This document shows, in pieces, positions 9,886-18,117 of a DNA stretch of 64,000 nt. Under the pieces are notes generated by a model. That model did no database searches. It was given only the letters and a program-made list of their open reading frames with translations, and was not told the origin of the DNA. The translations under genes were made by a program, and so were the position numbers. Position 1 is the stretch's first letter. Every line of letters begins with the position of its first letter. Source of the stretch: an uncultured Flaviramulus sp. (GTDB taxonomy: Bacteria > Bacteroidota > Bacteroidia > Flavobacteriales > Flavobacteriaceae); contig CANLXL010000001.1 in the NCBI GenBank assembly GCA_947495125.1, positions 682,001-746,000 of the forward strand, read 5' to 3'.

Positions 9886-9927
9886 ATAATATAACTAACT
9901 CAAATAAATATTCTAAACGTACGAGGG

Positions 9928-11166
9928 TTAATCCAATAATTCTTTCAACTTCTCAGTAAGCTTATCACCTCTCAAATTTGTCGCCACAATTTTACCTGTA
10001 GTGGTATCGATGAGAAAATTAGCAGGAACTCCGGTAACACCGTACAGTTCTTTCGGCCCTGTTTTTGTTCCCATACCACTATCTATCCATGGAAGATCTT
10101 CCTCTTTCGAAGCTCTTTCCCAAGCTGCTCTTGAATCGTCAATAGTAAATGAAAATATTTCAAAACCTTTTTTATTATACTCAGCATAGGCTTCTTTCAT
10201 ATGTGGAATTTCCGAACGGCAAGGTCCGCACCAAGATGCCCAAAACTCTAACAACACCAGTTTATGCTCTTTTTGTGAACAAACATCTCCAAGAGAAATG
10301 GCCTGTTTATCTAATGTTTCTGCATAAAACGAGTTCATCGGACTTCCGACACCAACTCTGCTTTTTGCAACTCTGGCTTTACCTGCATCAATGGCTCTAA
10401 AAATAACATCTTTAATTCGTGCATCTTTTACATCAATGTTTATCAATGCTCGATGAGCCTCCTCCATCCACGGACCTCCGTAAGCAGCACAGTCAAGCAT
10501 CATTAACAATATTTCTTTATCGGTATTGGTTTTAGCCGTTTGAAGATAATGTGCTAATTCGAAATCAATCATTTCACCGGAAATTCGAACGGCTTCATCA
10601 TTCACCTTTGCTTTTTCAGCTTCAGTTTTACTCCTGTAATCTACATACAGTTTTCCGTAGCGCTCTTGTAATTCTAAAAATTCAGGTGCCGATTTATAGG
10701 CAAAAATAACATCGTTAAAGTTTGTATCGCCACCAGTCATCGTGAAGATATTGGGTTTGTTCCCTAATTTCATGATAAAATCACCGGAAGAAAGAATAAA
10801 ATTCATGCCTTTCATAACCCCCATGGTCGCACCCTGTTTATTTTTAGCACTTATATAAATGTAAACATTTTGAGGGCTATCAATTTTACCAGATATTTTG
10901 AACTTCCCTCTTTTCACTGGTCCTTGAGCATATACGACTTCATTAGAGCTTGCGCCTCCCATCATCATCATGGCTCCACCGGTTGAGGCTTTTTTAGTCT
11001 CCGTCTTTTTTGGATACCCTACAATTTTAATCGTGCCTTCAGTATAATAACTCGATAAATCTCCGGATATCGTAAACGCCTTCTCGTTGTCATCGTAATC
11101 TTTATTTGCCGCAAATGCAGTAGCTACAGAAAACAACAATGGTAATATAATCTTAAATAATTTCAT
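9928..11166 (-). CDS. TlpA-family thiol-disulfide oxidoreductase with DUF4369-like N-terminus
   Basis: 412 aa exported protein. Signal peptide MKLFKIILPLLFSVATAFA; a DUF4369-like beta-rich domain (about 30-140), with an odd Gly/Met-rich insert (GGAMMMMGGASS near residue 65); a helical linker; and a thioredoxin fold (about 285-412) with the active site WCGPC, Cys313 and Cys316. Members of this family act in the periplasm, typically as reductants for cytochrome or other thiol proteins, but in Bacteroidota most are of unknown target. It follows the second TlpA gene by 23 bp on the same strand and precedes a terminator, so the two are co-transcribed. A third relative lies at 20290-21444, at the other end of the same locus. 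Confidence 0.9.
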   Translation of the reverse strand: MKLFKIILPLLFSVATAFAANKDYDDNEKAFTISGDLSSYYTEGTIKIVGYPKKTETKKASTGGAMMMMGGASSNEVVYAQGPVKRGKFKISGKIDSPQNVYIYISAKNKQGATMGVMKGMNFILSSGDFIMKLGNKPNIFTMTGGDTNFNDVIFAYKSAPEFLELQERYGKLYVDYRSKTEAEKAKVNDEAVRISGEMIDFELAHYLQTAKTNTDKEILLMMLDCAAYGGPWMEEAHRALINIDVKDARIKDVIFRAIDAGKARVAKSRVGVGSPMNSFYAETLDKQAISLGDVCSQKEHKLVLLEFWASWCGPCRSEIPHMKEAYAEYNKKGFEIFSFTIDDSRAAWERASKEEDLPWIDSGMGTKTGPKELYGVTGVPANFLIDTTTGKIVATNLRGDKLTEKLKELLD

Positions 11167-11189
11167 CTCTTATCTGTTAATGGTAATAA

Positions 11190-12350
11190 TTAATTAAAGA
11201 TTTCCTTTAATTTTTCTTGTAACGCTTCTCCTCTTAGGTTTAAAGCCATGACTTTGCCCTCTTTATCTAACAGCACCATATAAGGAATCCCTGAGAACAC
11301 GTAATCTTTCATAATTTTCTTAGAATCCTGTGCCAATAAAAGCGTGCCTTCCAACTGATCTTCCTTAACGGCCTTTCTCCAGGCATCCTCTTTTTTATCT
11401 ATAGAAACGCTCACCACTTCAAACCCCTGGTCTTTATATAACTGATATTGTTTTTGCACATTAGGCGACTCTTTTCTACAAGGTCCGCACCAGGAAGCCC
11501 AAAAATCAATAAGTACATACTTTCCTTTAAAAGAACTCAGCGATACTTGGTCCCCATTGAGATCAGGAAAGGTGAAATCCGGAGCTACCTTACCAATTTT
11601 TGTTTTTTCAGCATCTGCTATTTTTTCTAACAGGTCGGCTTTCGCATTTTGTACATAAGCATCATTCGGAAATTTTTTGGCCAAAGCCTCATATTGCTCA
11701 ACCATATAATCTTTATGTCTTTTCCATGACAAACGTTGTAAGGCTTTCACAACCGTAGGATAGTCACCATACATGGCAATAATATTTTTGGTATCTCTTT
11801 CACTCGTATCATGCATCACATCCCAGCCTTTAGCAGCATCCTCTTGCCATGCTTTTGAATCTGACAAAGATGCTCTATATTGTTGCTGTCCTACCGCAAT
11901 CATATATTGGTAGTTTTGGTAACCAGCCCAATGAACCGCATTCAACACATTATTTTTTTCGCCACCTTTAATATGAACATGGGGTGGGTTTTTGATCTTA
12001 ATCTTAGCGGTATCGACTCCTCTGAAGTTGATCTCTAAATCTTCATCATCGACATAAAATTCAACACGTTGTTGCTTATAAACATCTAAGGTGAAATATT
12101 CCGGATTTTCAGTTTCCAACTCAAACGTATAGTTGTTAAGTGAATCTAATTTTATTTCTTTTATCACTTCATATTCATTGTCCTCATTACGTTGTGTGAC
12201 GTTTATTCCAAACTTATCGTTAGCGTCTGCGAATTTAATATGTCCTTTTACGGTAATTTTATGTTTTTGTGATGCTTCTTTTGATGGTGCTGTATTGCAT
12301 GAATAAAAGCAACCAATTAATAATGCTATTACGAATATCTTTTTTGTCAT
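11190..12350 (-). CDS. TlpA-family thioredoxin-like lipoprotein with DUF4369-like domain
   Basis: 386 aa. The signal peptide ends with the lipobox GCFYSC (Cys18), so the protein should be anchored in a membrane facing the periplasm or surface. The N-terminal DUF4369-like region covers about 28-130, and the thioredoxin domain about 255-386 with WCGPC (Cys288, Cys291). The phrase APDFTFPDLNGDQVSLSSFKGKYVLIDFWASWCGPC is split into short blocks typical of TlpA/ResA. It is first in a two-gene unit. Site C of the conserved promoter box lies upstream, which links this unit to the kinase/regulator pair at 2.5-5.3 kb. Confidence 0.9.
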   Translation of the reverse strand: MTKKIFVIALLIGCFYSCNTAPSKEASQKHKITVKGHIKFADANDKFGINVTQRNEDNEYEVIKEIKLDSLNNYTFELETENPEYFTLDVYKQQRVEFYVDDEDLEINFRGVDTAKIKIKNPPHVHIKGGEKNNVLNAVHWAGYQNYQYMIAVGQQQYRASLSDSKAWQEDAAKGWDVMHDTSERDTKNIIAMYGDYPTVVKALQRLSWKRHKDYMVEQYEALAKKFPNDAYVQNAKADLLEKIADAEKTKIGKVAPDFTFPDLNGDQVSLSSFKGKYVLIDFWASWCGPCRKESPNVQKQYQLYKDQGFEVVSVSIDKKEDAWRKAVKEDQLEGTLLLAQDSKKIMKDYVFSGIPYMVLLDKEGKVMALNLRGEALQEKLKEIFN

Positions 12351-12395
12351 TATGGCTATAATTTTACCTGTTAAAACTAAGTGTATTTCTTGTGG

Positions 12396-12444
12396 TAAAA
12401 TTATGATACGAGGTCAATACGGATATAAGGAAGATTCCTCATTT
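12396..12444 (-). promoter_or_regulatory. Promoter with conserved box (site C) for the TlpA operon
   Basis: On the minus strand the box at 12424-12444 (core AGGAATCTTCCTTATA, three changes from sites A and B) is followed by exactly 20 nt and TAATTTTA (12396-12403), one base off the TANNTTTG consensus. The preserved spacing makes chance similarity unlikely. Expected transcript leader is about 40 nt before the start at 12350. Confidence 0.62.
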
Positions 12445-12490
12445 TTGGAAAAGCCTTGGTATGAATTAAGGCGGCAAGAGGCCCCTTTAA

Positions 12491-13075
12491 TTATTTTACA
12501 AATTTCAATTTACGCTGTATTCTTCTTATAAAAAAGAAAAACATATTGTCCTTTTCAAAGCCTTGACGTATTTTTTTGTAGGCAATACGCATTTGGGCTT
12601 CAACAGTTTTTTGAGAGATTTTTAACTTCGTAGCAATCTCTCTATACTTTAACCCATTTATTTTGTTAAGCTCCAGAATTTCCTTACAGCGTGGGGGCAA
12701 TGTATCAACGATACTTTTAAGCTTGCTCAGACGTGTTTCCAGTAGCTCTTTATCTTCTACGATGGTATTTCTTAATGCCTCTTCCCGTAAATCATCAAAA
12801 AAAGTCTGCTGACTTTTCATTTTTCTGAAATGATCAATATAGGTATTGTAAGCTACGGAATACAAATAACTTTTAGGAGATTTCGTGATGTTAAACTTTT
12901 GACGTTTGGTCCAAATAATGATAAAGGTTTGTTGAATGATATCTTCAGATAAATCCTTATCATGAGTAAAAGTCGTCATATAGCCAACTAAGGGCTTATA
13001 ATAGCGATTAAACAGAGCCTTAAAGGACGCTTTATCATTATTTTGTATGGCTGCTATTAATTGTAAATCATCCAT
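12491..13075 (-). CDS. ECF RNA polymerase sigma-70 factor (Bacteroides expansion type)
   Basis: 194 aa. Sigma region 2 spans about 8-75 (ALFNRYYKPLVGYM, DLSEDIIQQTFIIIWTKR, YLYSVAYNTYIDHFR) and region 4 about 118-172 (LPPRCKEILELNKINGLK, REIATKLKISQKTVEAQM). It should direct transcription of the neighbouring SusC/D genes under control of FecR. It is unusual in being divergent from its FecR partner; in most such loci sigma, FecR, SusC and SusD run one after the other. The C-terminus carries a short basic, aromatic tail (MFFFFIRRIQRKLKFVK). It lies 140 bp upstream of the TlpA genes on the same strand, but site C between them suggests separate control. Confidence 0.94.
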   Translation of the reverse strand: MDDLQLIAAIQNNDKASFKALFNRYYKPLVGYMTTFTHDKDLSEDIIQQTFIIIWTKRQKFNITKSPKSYLYSVAYNTYIDHFRKMKSQQTFFDDLREEALRNTIVEDKELLETRLSKLKSIVDTLPPRCKEILELNKINGLKYREIATKLKISQKTVEAQMRIAYKKIRQGFEKDNMFFFFIRRIQRKLKFVK

Positions 13076-13153
13076 TGAGAGTCTTCAATCCTTTAACAAA
13101 TGTGTAAATATCTTGGTGAATAAAAAAATTATTATAAAAAATAAAATTCTTTT

Positions 13154-13191
13154 AAGGGTTTTTTAGAAGTGCTTCCGTCCCTCTTATATAA
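13154..13191 (+). promoter_or_regulatory. Candidate ECF-sigma promoter upstream of fecR-like gene
   Basis: The stretch AAGGGTTTTTTAG...CCGTCCCTCTTATATAAC resembles promoters often seen before Bacteroidota FecR genes, with a GGGTTTT-type -35 and a CGTC-type -10 about 17 nt apart. It ends some 18 bp before the FecR start. That the adjacent sigma factor recognises it is inference from position and recall. Confidence 0.4.
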
Positions 13192-13209
13192 CACCCAAAA
13201 TAATAGACT

Positions 13210-14346
13210 TTGGAAGATTTAATTTATAAATTTTTATCTGATACGATTAGCAAAGCTGAATTAGAAAAGCTTCAGAAGTGGTTGCAAAATGATGATAACA
13301 AAGCGGCATTTGAAGTCCATGTTAGAGATGCCTATGCTGTTAATATGCTGTATAATGATGTTGATATTGAACACGCATTGAAGAAGGTACTGGATAACAT
13401 TAAAGCCCCATCCAGAGTGGTTCCATTATACAAACGAAGCATTTTTAAATATGCGGCAGCTATTTTAATCTTTATTTCAGCGGGAATTTTCTTTTTAACT
13501 AAAAAGGACACCCAAACCGTTGAACCTATTATCGTTAACAATACGATTAAGGTGGGTACGAATAAGGCCATATTAACTCTGGAAGATGGCACCGATGTTA
13601 CTCTGGAAAAAGAGCAAAACTATATCGCTGAAAACTTAGAGAGTAATGGTGAAGAGATTATATATAAAACATCAAACAATAGCAATCAGGATATCGCTTA
13701 CAACTATTTAACCATTCCCAGAGGTGGTCAATACTACATAAAATTATCTGATGGTACGGAAGTATGGTTAAATTCAGAATCCAAACTAAAGTATCCGGTC
13801 GCTTTTCAGGAAGGAGGAATGAGGCAGGTAGAATTGATCTATGGGGAAGCTTACTTCGATGTATCGCCTAGCACCTTGCACAAAGGTTCTAAATTTAAGG
13901 TGTTATCCAATGCTCAGGAAGTTGAAGTTTTTGGCACCGAGTTCAATATAAAAGCCTATAAAGATGAAACCAGTACCTATACGACCTTAGTTGAAGGTAA
14001 AGTGGCTGTTAGCAATACATTAAGCTCCGAAATTCTGGTTCCCGGTCAACAATCCATAATTGAAGAAAACAGCAATCATATAGAAATTATTAGCGTTGAT
14101 GTTTACGACGAAATTTCATGGAAAGACGGTGTTTTCAGCTTTAAAAACAAACCTCTTAAAGCCATTGCTAAAGTCTTGTCACGCTGGTACGATATGGACG
14201 TTATCTTTTTAGATAAGTCCTTAGAAAATGTAAAATTTAAAGGGGTTTTAGGGAAAGATCAACCTATTGAAGAAATCCTGTCGGCCATTAAGTCGGTATC
14301 TATAAACAACTATGAAATTAATAATAAAACGATCATTATAAAATAA
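13210..14346 (+). CDS. FecR-family anti-sigma factor
   Basis: 378 aa inner-membrane regulator. The cytoplasmic N-terminus (1-78) would hold the sigma factor; one membrane segment (about 79-96, YAAAILIFISAGIFFL); a periplasmic FecR domain (about 165-270, with IPRGGQYYIKLSDGTEVWLN); and a C-terminal DUF4974 domain (about 305-378) that contacts the STN domain of the receptor. It reads from a TTG at 13210, which gives the usual short MEDLIYKFL start; the first in-frame ATG is much later. It precedes the STN-bearing SusC by 131 bp and diverges from its sigma factor. Signal flow should be receptor STN to FecR to sigma. Confidence 0.92.
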   Translation: MEDLIYKFLSDTISKAELEKLQKWLQNDDNKAAFEVHVRDAYAVNMLYNDVDIEHALKKVLDNIKAPSRVVPLYKRSIFKYAAAILIFISAGIFFLTKKDTQTVEPIIVNNTIKVGTNKAILTLEDGTDVTLEKEQNYIAENLESNGEEIIYKTSNNSNQDIAYNYLTIPRGGQYYIKLSDGTEVWLNSESKLKYPVAFQEGGMRQVELIYGEAYFDVSPSTLHKGSKFKVLSNAQEVEVFGTEFNIKAYKDETSTYTTLVEGKVAVSNTLSSEILVPGQQSIIEENSNHIEIISVDVYDEISWKDGVFSFKNKPLKAIAKVLSRWYDMDVIFLDKSLENVKFKGVLGKDQPIEEILSAIKSVSINNYEINNKTIIIK

Positions 14347-14477
14347 CAGAGCCTATGGTATAAAACAACATTATAAAACTAAAAGGGACAAAGTCAAAAC
14401 CGTTCAAAGCATTCGACTTCACCCCTGTTTCATTATCAATTAATTACATGTATAACTAACTAATAACACGCAAATTT

Positions 14478-17400
14478 ATGGAAATTAAATTAAAGGACGT
14501 TCTTTCCTTCCCGATAGCTATTGGGATTAGAAAAAACCTATTACTATTCATTATGAGGGCTTTTATCTTTTTATGCTGTGCAACCGTCTTTAGCTTAGCA
14601 CCAAACAATTTGGTATCTCAAAATTCCAGAATTAAAATAGATACAGATAAAATATTGACGGTTGATGAAGTATTTGATCTTATCAAAGAACAAACCAATT
14701 ATAAATTCATTTATGAAGTAGGCATATTTAAAGACTTTAAGTCTATAGAAGTGAAGAAAGGTGTCATTCGAACCAATAAATTATTACAAAAAAGCTTATC
14801 TCAAGGTGATTTCAACCTGATTGTAACTACCAATAACACTATTCTTATAAGAGAAAAATCAAAAAGAAGACAAAAAAAAGTCTCCGGTGAAGTTTTTAAC
14901 AAAGACGGATTGCCTCTACCTGGTGTAGTTGTTTTGATAAAAGGAACAACCACTGGAACTGTGACAAATTTTGATGGTAACTACACCATTGACGTTCCCA
15001 ATCCGGAGAATATACTGGTCTTTTCTTTTTTGGGGTATGAAACACAAGAGATGCTGGTAGGCAATCAAAAGATAATCAATGTCACATTAAAAGAAGACAT
15101 TGCCGAATTATCAGAAGTCATCGTTACCGGATATCAAAATATTTCACCAAATAAATCCACCGGATCAACCGCAGTGGTTAGCGGTAAAACACTTGAACGA
15201 AAAGGAAACCCAAATCTCCTGCAATCCCTGGAAGGACAAATTCCCGGGTTATTATTATCAAGTGATCCTACTCAGGAAGGTGGTACAAACATTAATATTC
15301 GTGGTATTGCGAATTTAAATGGAAATGCAAGCCCTTTGATTGTTGTTGATGGGTTTCCTTTGGAGGCCGATTTATCATCCATCAACCCCTACGAAGTAGA
15401 AACCGTTACCGTTTTAAAAGATGCCGCTGCGGCTTCCATATACGGTGCTCGCTCTGCTAACGGCGTTATTGTTATTACAACTAAAAGGGGGAAATCAGGA
15501 AAAATGAAGGTGGGTTACCGCAGTTTTTTAACAATTACGGAAAGTCCGGATTTAGCATATCGCCTAAACCGAGCAGATGCCGATACGTATATAAACACAC
15601 AATTACAAACTGCTAATAATTTTGTAGCAAGCGGGTCGTTTTCAGGACACACATATCAATGGTATTTAGAGAACATCCCGAACTTCGCAAACTTCTTTAG
15701 TGCCTCGAGAAACATTGTTGCCGATGCTGTTTTTGGAGCTGGCGACGGGTACATTACTGAGGCTGAAAGAGATTCGCGCATAAATGCCTTAAGAGGTTTT
15801 GATAATTTAGAGCAAATAGAAGATAATTTTTATCAGTCACAATTTCAACAACAACACAATCTTAGCCTTAATGGTGGTAATGATAAAAGTACATTTCGGG
15901 CTAGTATAAATTATACGTCCTCAGAAGGACAAAATGTAGGAAGTGAAACCGATAGGTTCTTGATTGACGTAGCCAACAATATCAAAATCAATGATAAGAT
16001 CAATATAGATCTTGTAGGAAATGCTACTTTCAATAATTCCGAGAGCATTCCCATCGACGAAGGTACTTTTAGATCGGTTAGTCCCTACGAAAGACTGCAA
16101 GATGAAAATGGCAACCCCTTATCTGTTAGAACAGAGAACATAAGTTTTGGCACAAATAACCAGGGCCTCTCCGGAGGAAAAGACCCTTTAATCATTCAAA
16201 ATCAAATTGATGCCGGTTTATTAGACGAAAACTATTATCCGCTCCAAGAGTTAAAGGAAAACCAAACTGAAACTAAAAATGTTTCTTTGAGATTACAAGC
16301 AAGAATTAATGCAAAGCTAACCAACGACCTCAACGGCTCTTTTTCCTTTCAATATGAGTCCGGTAATATTAAAAACGACATTCTTCAAAGGGATGAAGCA
16401 TGGGCCCTTAAAAACTTAATTAACAATGCTACACCTTTATCTTTTGACGGTAACTTAACCGAATTACATATTCCCAGAGGTGCCCGACTTATTGAAACAC
16501 GTAGCAATAGAAATTCCTATACATTACGTGGGCAGTTAGATTTTAACAAAACCTATGGAGATCATGAAATAAGTGCTCTGGCCGGTACTGAAATTAGACA
16601 CATTTTTACTAAACAAACCACTACGGATCGTTTTGGGTTCGATGAAAACACCTTGCAATTTAGGTTCGTTAATAAAGGTTTTATACAAAATGGAAACCTG
16701 GAAGATGTTTGGCATCCAAACGGAATCATTGCCGGTGGCATTCCTTTTAATGATCGTTTTAACGAAACCACAGATCGTTTTTTCTCCTTATTCGGAAACG
16801 CCTCTTATGGTTATAAAAACAAATACATCCTTTCAGGAAGTATTCGTATCGATCAATCTAACCTGTTTGGAACAAACCCGGAATTTAGATATAAACCTTT
16901 CTGGTCTGTTGGTGCTAAATGGCGAGCCTTGGAAGAAGACTTTATCACTATTAATTGGTTAGATCAGCTGGATGTTCGCGCTTCCTATGGTATTAATGGT
17001 AATATTTCTAATCAGTTTGGTCCCTTTGATATCGCACAATTCCTTTTTACCCCATTTCTAAATGATGCACAGTCCTTACGAATCATTACCCCGGGAATCA
17101 ATGACCTAAGGTGGGAAAGAACAGCGACTACCAATATTGGACTCGATCTGGCTTTTCTAAACAGTCGCATTAATCTTGGGCTTGATTATTATATTAGAAA
17201 AACCACAGACCTACTAGCCAATAGTGAGGCCGACACAACACTTGGTTTCTCATCTTTGGTTAGAAACGATGCGAATATCGATAATAACGGGATTGAAGTT
17301 TCCCTAAACACAACGAACATTCGTACCAAAAACTTTAGTTGGTCTACCAATATTACCTTTAGACATAACAACAATGAAGTTAAAGAAGTCTTTACGGAAG

Positions 17401-18098
17401 AGCAATCTCCGGCAAGATCGGCCGGAAGACAAAATTTAACAGGAGCTCCTGCAAACACATTTTGGGTTTGGGATTATGCAGGCTTAAATGAAGATGGTTT
17501 TCCTACAATTAAAAAAGCTAATGGGGATCTTATTACCATAGATAATGATATAAATACCGGTGAACTTTTCGATGCTTTCGATTTTGAAGACCGTGTTGAC
17601 GCAGGCACTACAGACCCCATCTATACAGGAGCCATTACCAACACTTTTAACTATAAAGATTTCAGTCTTTCCTTTTTATTTGTAGGTAGCGGCGGTCATG
17701 TCTTATTAAGAGATTCCTATAATGGCACACCCTTCTTTACTGGCACAGAATTTATACACAGTGATGTTACCAAAGCATGGACACAAGTGGGAGATGAAAA
17801 CACAACGGATATTCCAAGATTAGACGGAAACGTTTATGCACCTGGATTTATACGAAATAGTAATAAGAACATTATTGATGGAGATTACATTAGGCTTCGG
17901 GAAGTTATCCTTACCTACAACCTATCCGGTAACTGGATAAAAAACACATTTGATAATGTCACTTTAAATTTTAGAGCTAACAACCTCTTTGATATTACTA
18001 AAAATGATTTTGATATTGATCCGGAAGCACACGGTTTAGGGACACGGTTCTTCAAAGTTGAGCCATCCTACTCATTCGGAATAAATCTAAACTTTTAA
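14478..18098 (+). CDS. SusC/RagA TonB-linked outer membrane receptor with STN domain
   Basis: 1206 aa. A long N-terminal extension precedes the signal peptide (about 25-50, LLLFIMRAFIFLCCATVFSL). An STN (secretin/TonB N-terminal) signalling domain follows (about 53-125), then the carboxypeptidase-like domain (about 133-215, GVVVLIKGTTTGTVTNFDG), the TonB plug (about 215-345, with INIRGIANLNG and PLIVVDGFP) and a beta-barrel ending in the terminal Phe of SFGINLNF. The STN domain is the link to FecR and the ECF sigma factor. A copy of a dispersed palindrome lies within codons 11-17. SusD follows after 19 bp. The transported ligand is not evident; the flanking TlpA-like proteins do not specify a glycan. 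Confidence 0.95.
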   Translation: MEIKLKDVLSFPIAIGIRKNLLLFIMRAFIFLCCATVFSLAPNNLVSQNSRIKIDTDKILTVDEVFDLIKEQTNYKFIYEVGIFKDFKSIEVKKGVIRTNKLLQKSLSQGDFNLIVTTNNTILIREKSKRRQKKVSGEVFNKDGLPLPGVVVLIKGTTTGTVTNFDGNYTIDVPNPENILVFSFLGYETQEMLVGNQKIINVTLKEDIAELSEVIVTGYQNISPNKSTGSTAVVSGKTLERKGNPNLLQSLEGQIPGLLLSSDPTQEGGTNINIRGIANLNGNASPLIVVDGFPLEADLSSINPYEVETVTVLKDAAAASIYGARSANGVIVITTKRGKSGKMKVGYRSFLTITESPDLAYRLNRADADTYINTQLQTANNFVASGSFSGHTYQWYLENIPNFANFFSASRNIVADAVFGAGDGYITEAERDSRINALRGFDNLEQIEDNFYQSQFQQQHNLSLNGGNDKSTFRASINYTSSEGQNVGSETDRFLIDVANNIKINDKINIDLVGNATFNNSESIPIDEGTFRSVSPYERLQDENGNPLSVRTENISFGTNNQGLSGGKDPLIIQNQIDAGLLDENYYPLQELKENQTETKNVSLRLQARINAKLTNDLNGSFSFQYESGNIKNDILQRDEAWALKNLINNATPLSFDGNLTELHIPRGARLIETRSNRNSYTLRGQLDFNKTYGDHEISALAGTEIRHIFTKQTTTDRFGFDENTLQFRFVNKGFIQNGNLEDVWHPNGIIAGGIPFNDRFNETTDRFFSLFGNASYGYKNKYILSGSIRIDQSNLFGTNPEFRYKPFWSVGAKWRALEEDFITINWLDQLDVRASYGINGNISNQFGPFDIAQFLFTPFLNDAQSLRIITPGINDLRWERTATTNIGLDLAFLNSRINLGLDYYIRKTTDLLANSEADTTLGFSSLVRNDANIDNNGIEVSLNTTNIRTKNFSWSTNITFRHNNNEVKEVFTEEQSPARSAGRQNLTGAPANTFWVWDYAGLNEDGFPTIKKANGDLITIDNDINTGELFDAFDFEDRVDAGTTDPIYTGAITNTFNYKDFSLSFLFVGSGGHVLLRDSYNGTPFFTGTEFIHSDVTKAWTQVGDENTTDIPRLDGNVYAPGFIRNSNKNIIDGDYIRLREVILTYNLSGNWIKNTFDNVTLNFRANNLFDITKNDFDIDPEAHGLGTRFFKVEPSYSFGINLNF
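14509..14526. repeat. Palindromic repeat core inside the susC-like coding region
   Basis: TCCCGATAGCTATTGGGA is a palindrome with one mismatched pair. Its first 13 bases recur exactly at 33494-33506 in the intergenic repeat there. Here it encodes FPIAIG in the poorly conserved extension before the signal peptide, so an insertion would be tolerated. Confidence 0.6.
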
Positions 18099-18117
18099 CT
18101 CATAAAGACTTTTTAAG

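Larger units (their letters stand above)
9535..9927. other. Intergenic region between convergent genes
   Basis: 393 bp separate the haloperoxidase fusion from the convergent thioredoxin-like gene. I find a dispersed repeat at 9757-9777 and a hairpin terminator at 9853-9885. The open frame on the minus strand here has no protein-like features. Nothing else recognised. Confidence 0.6.
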
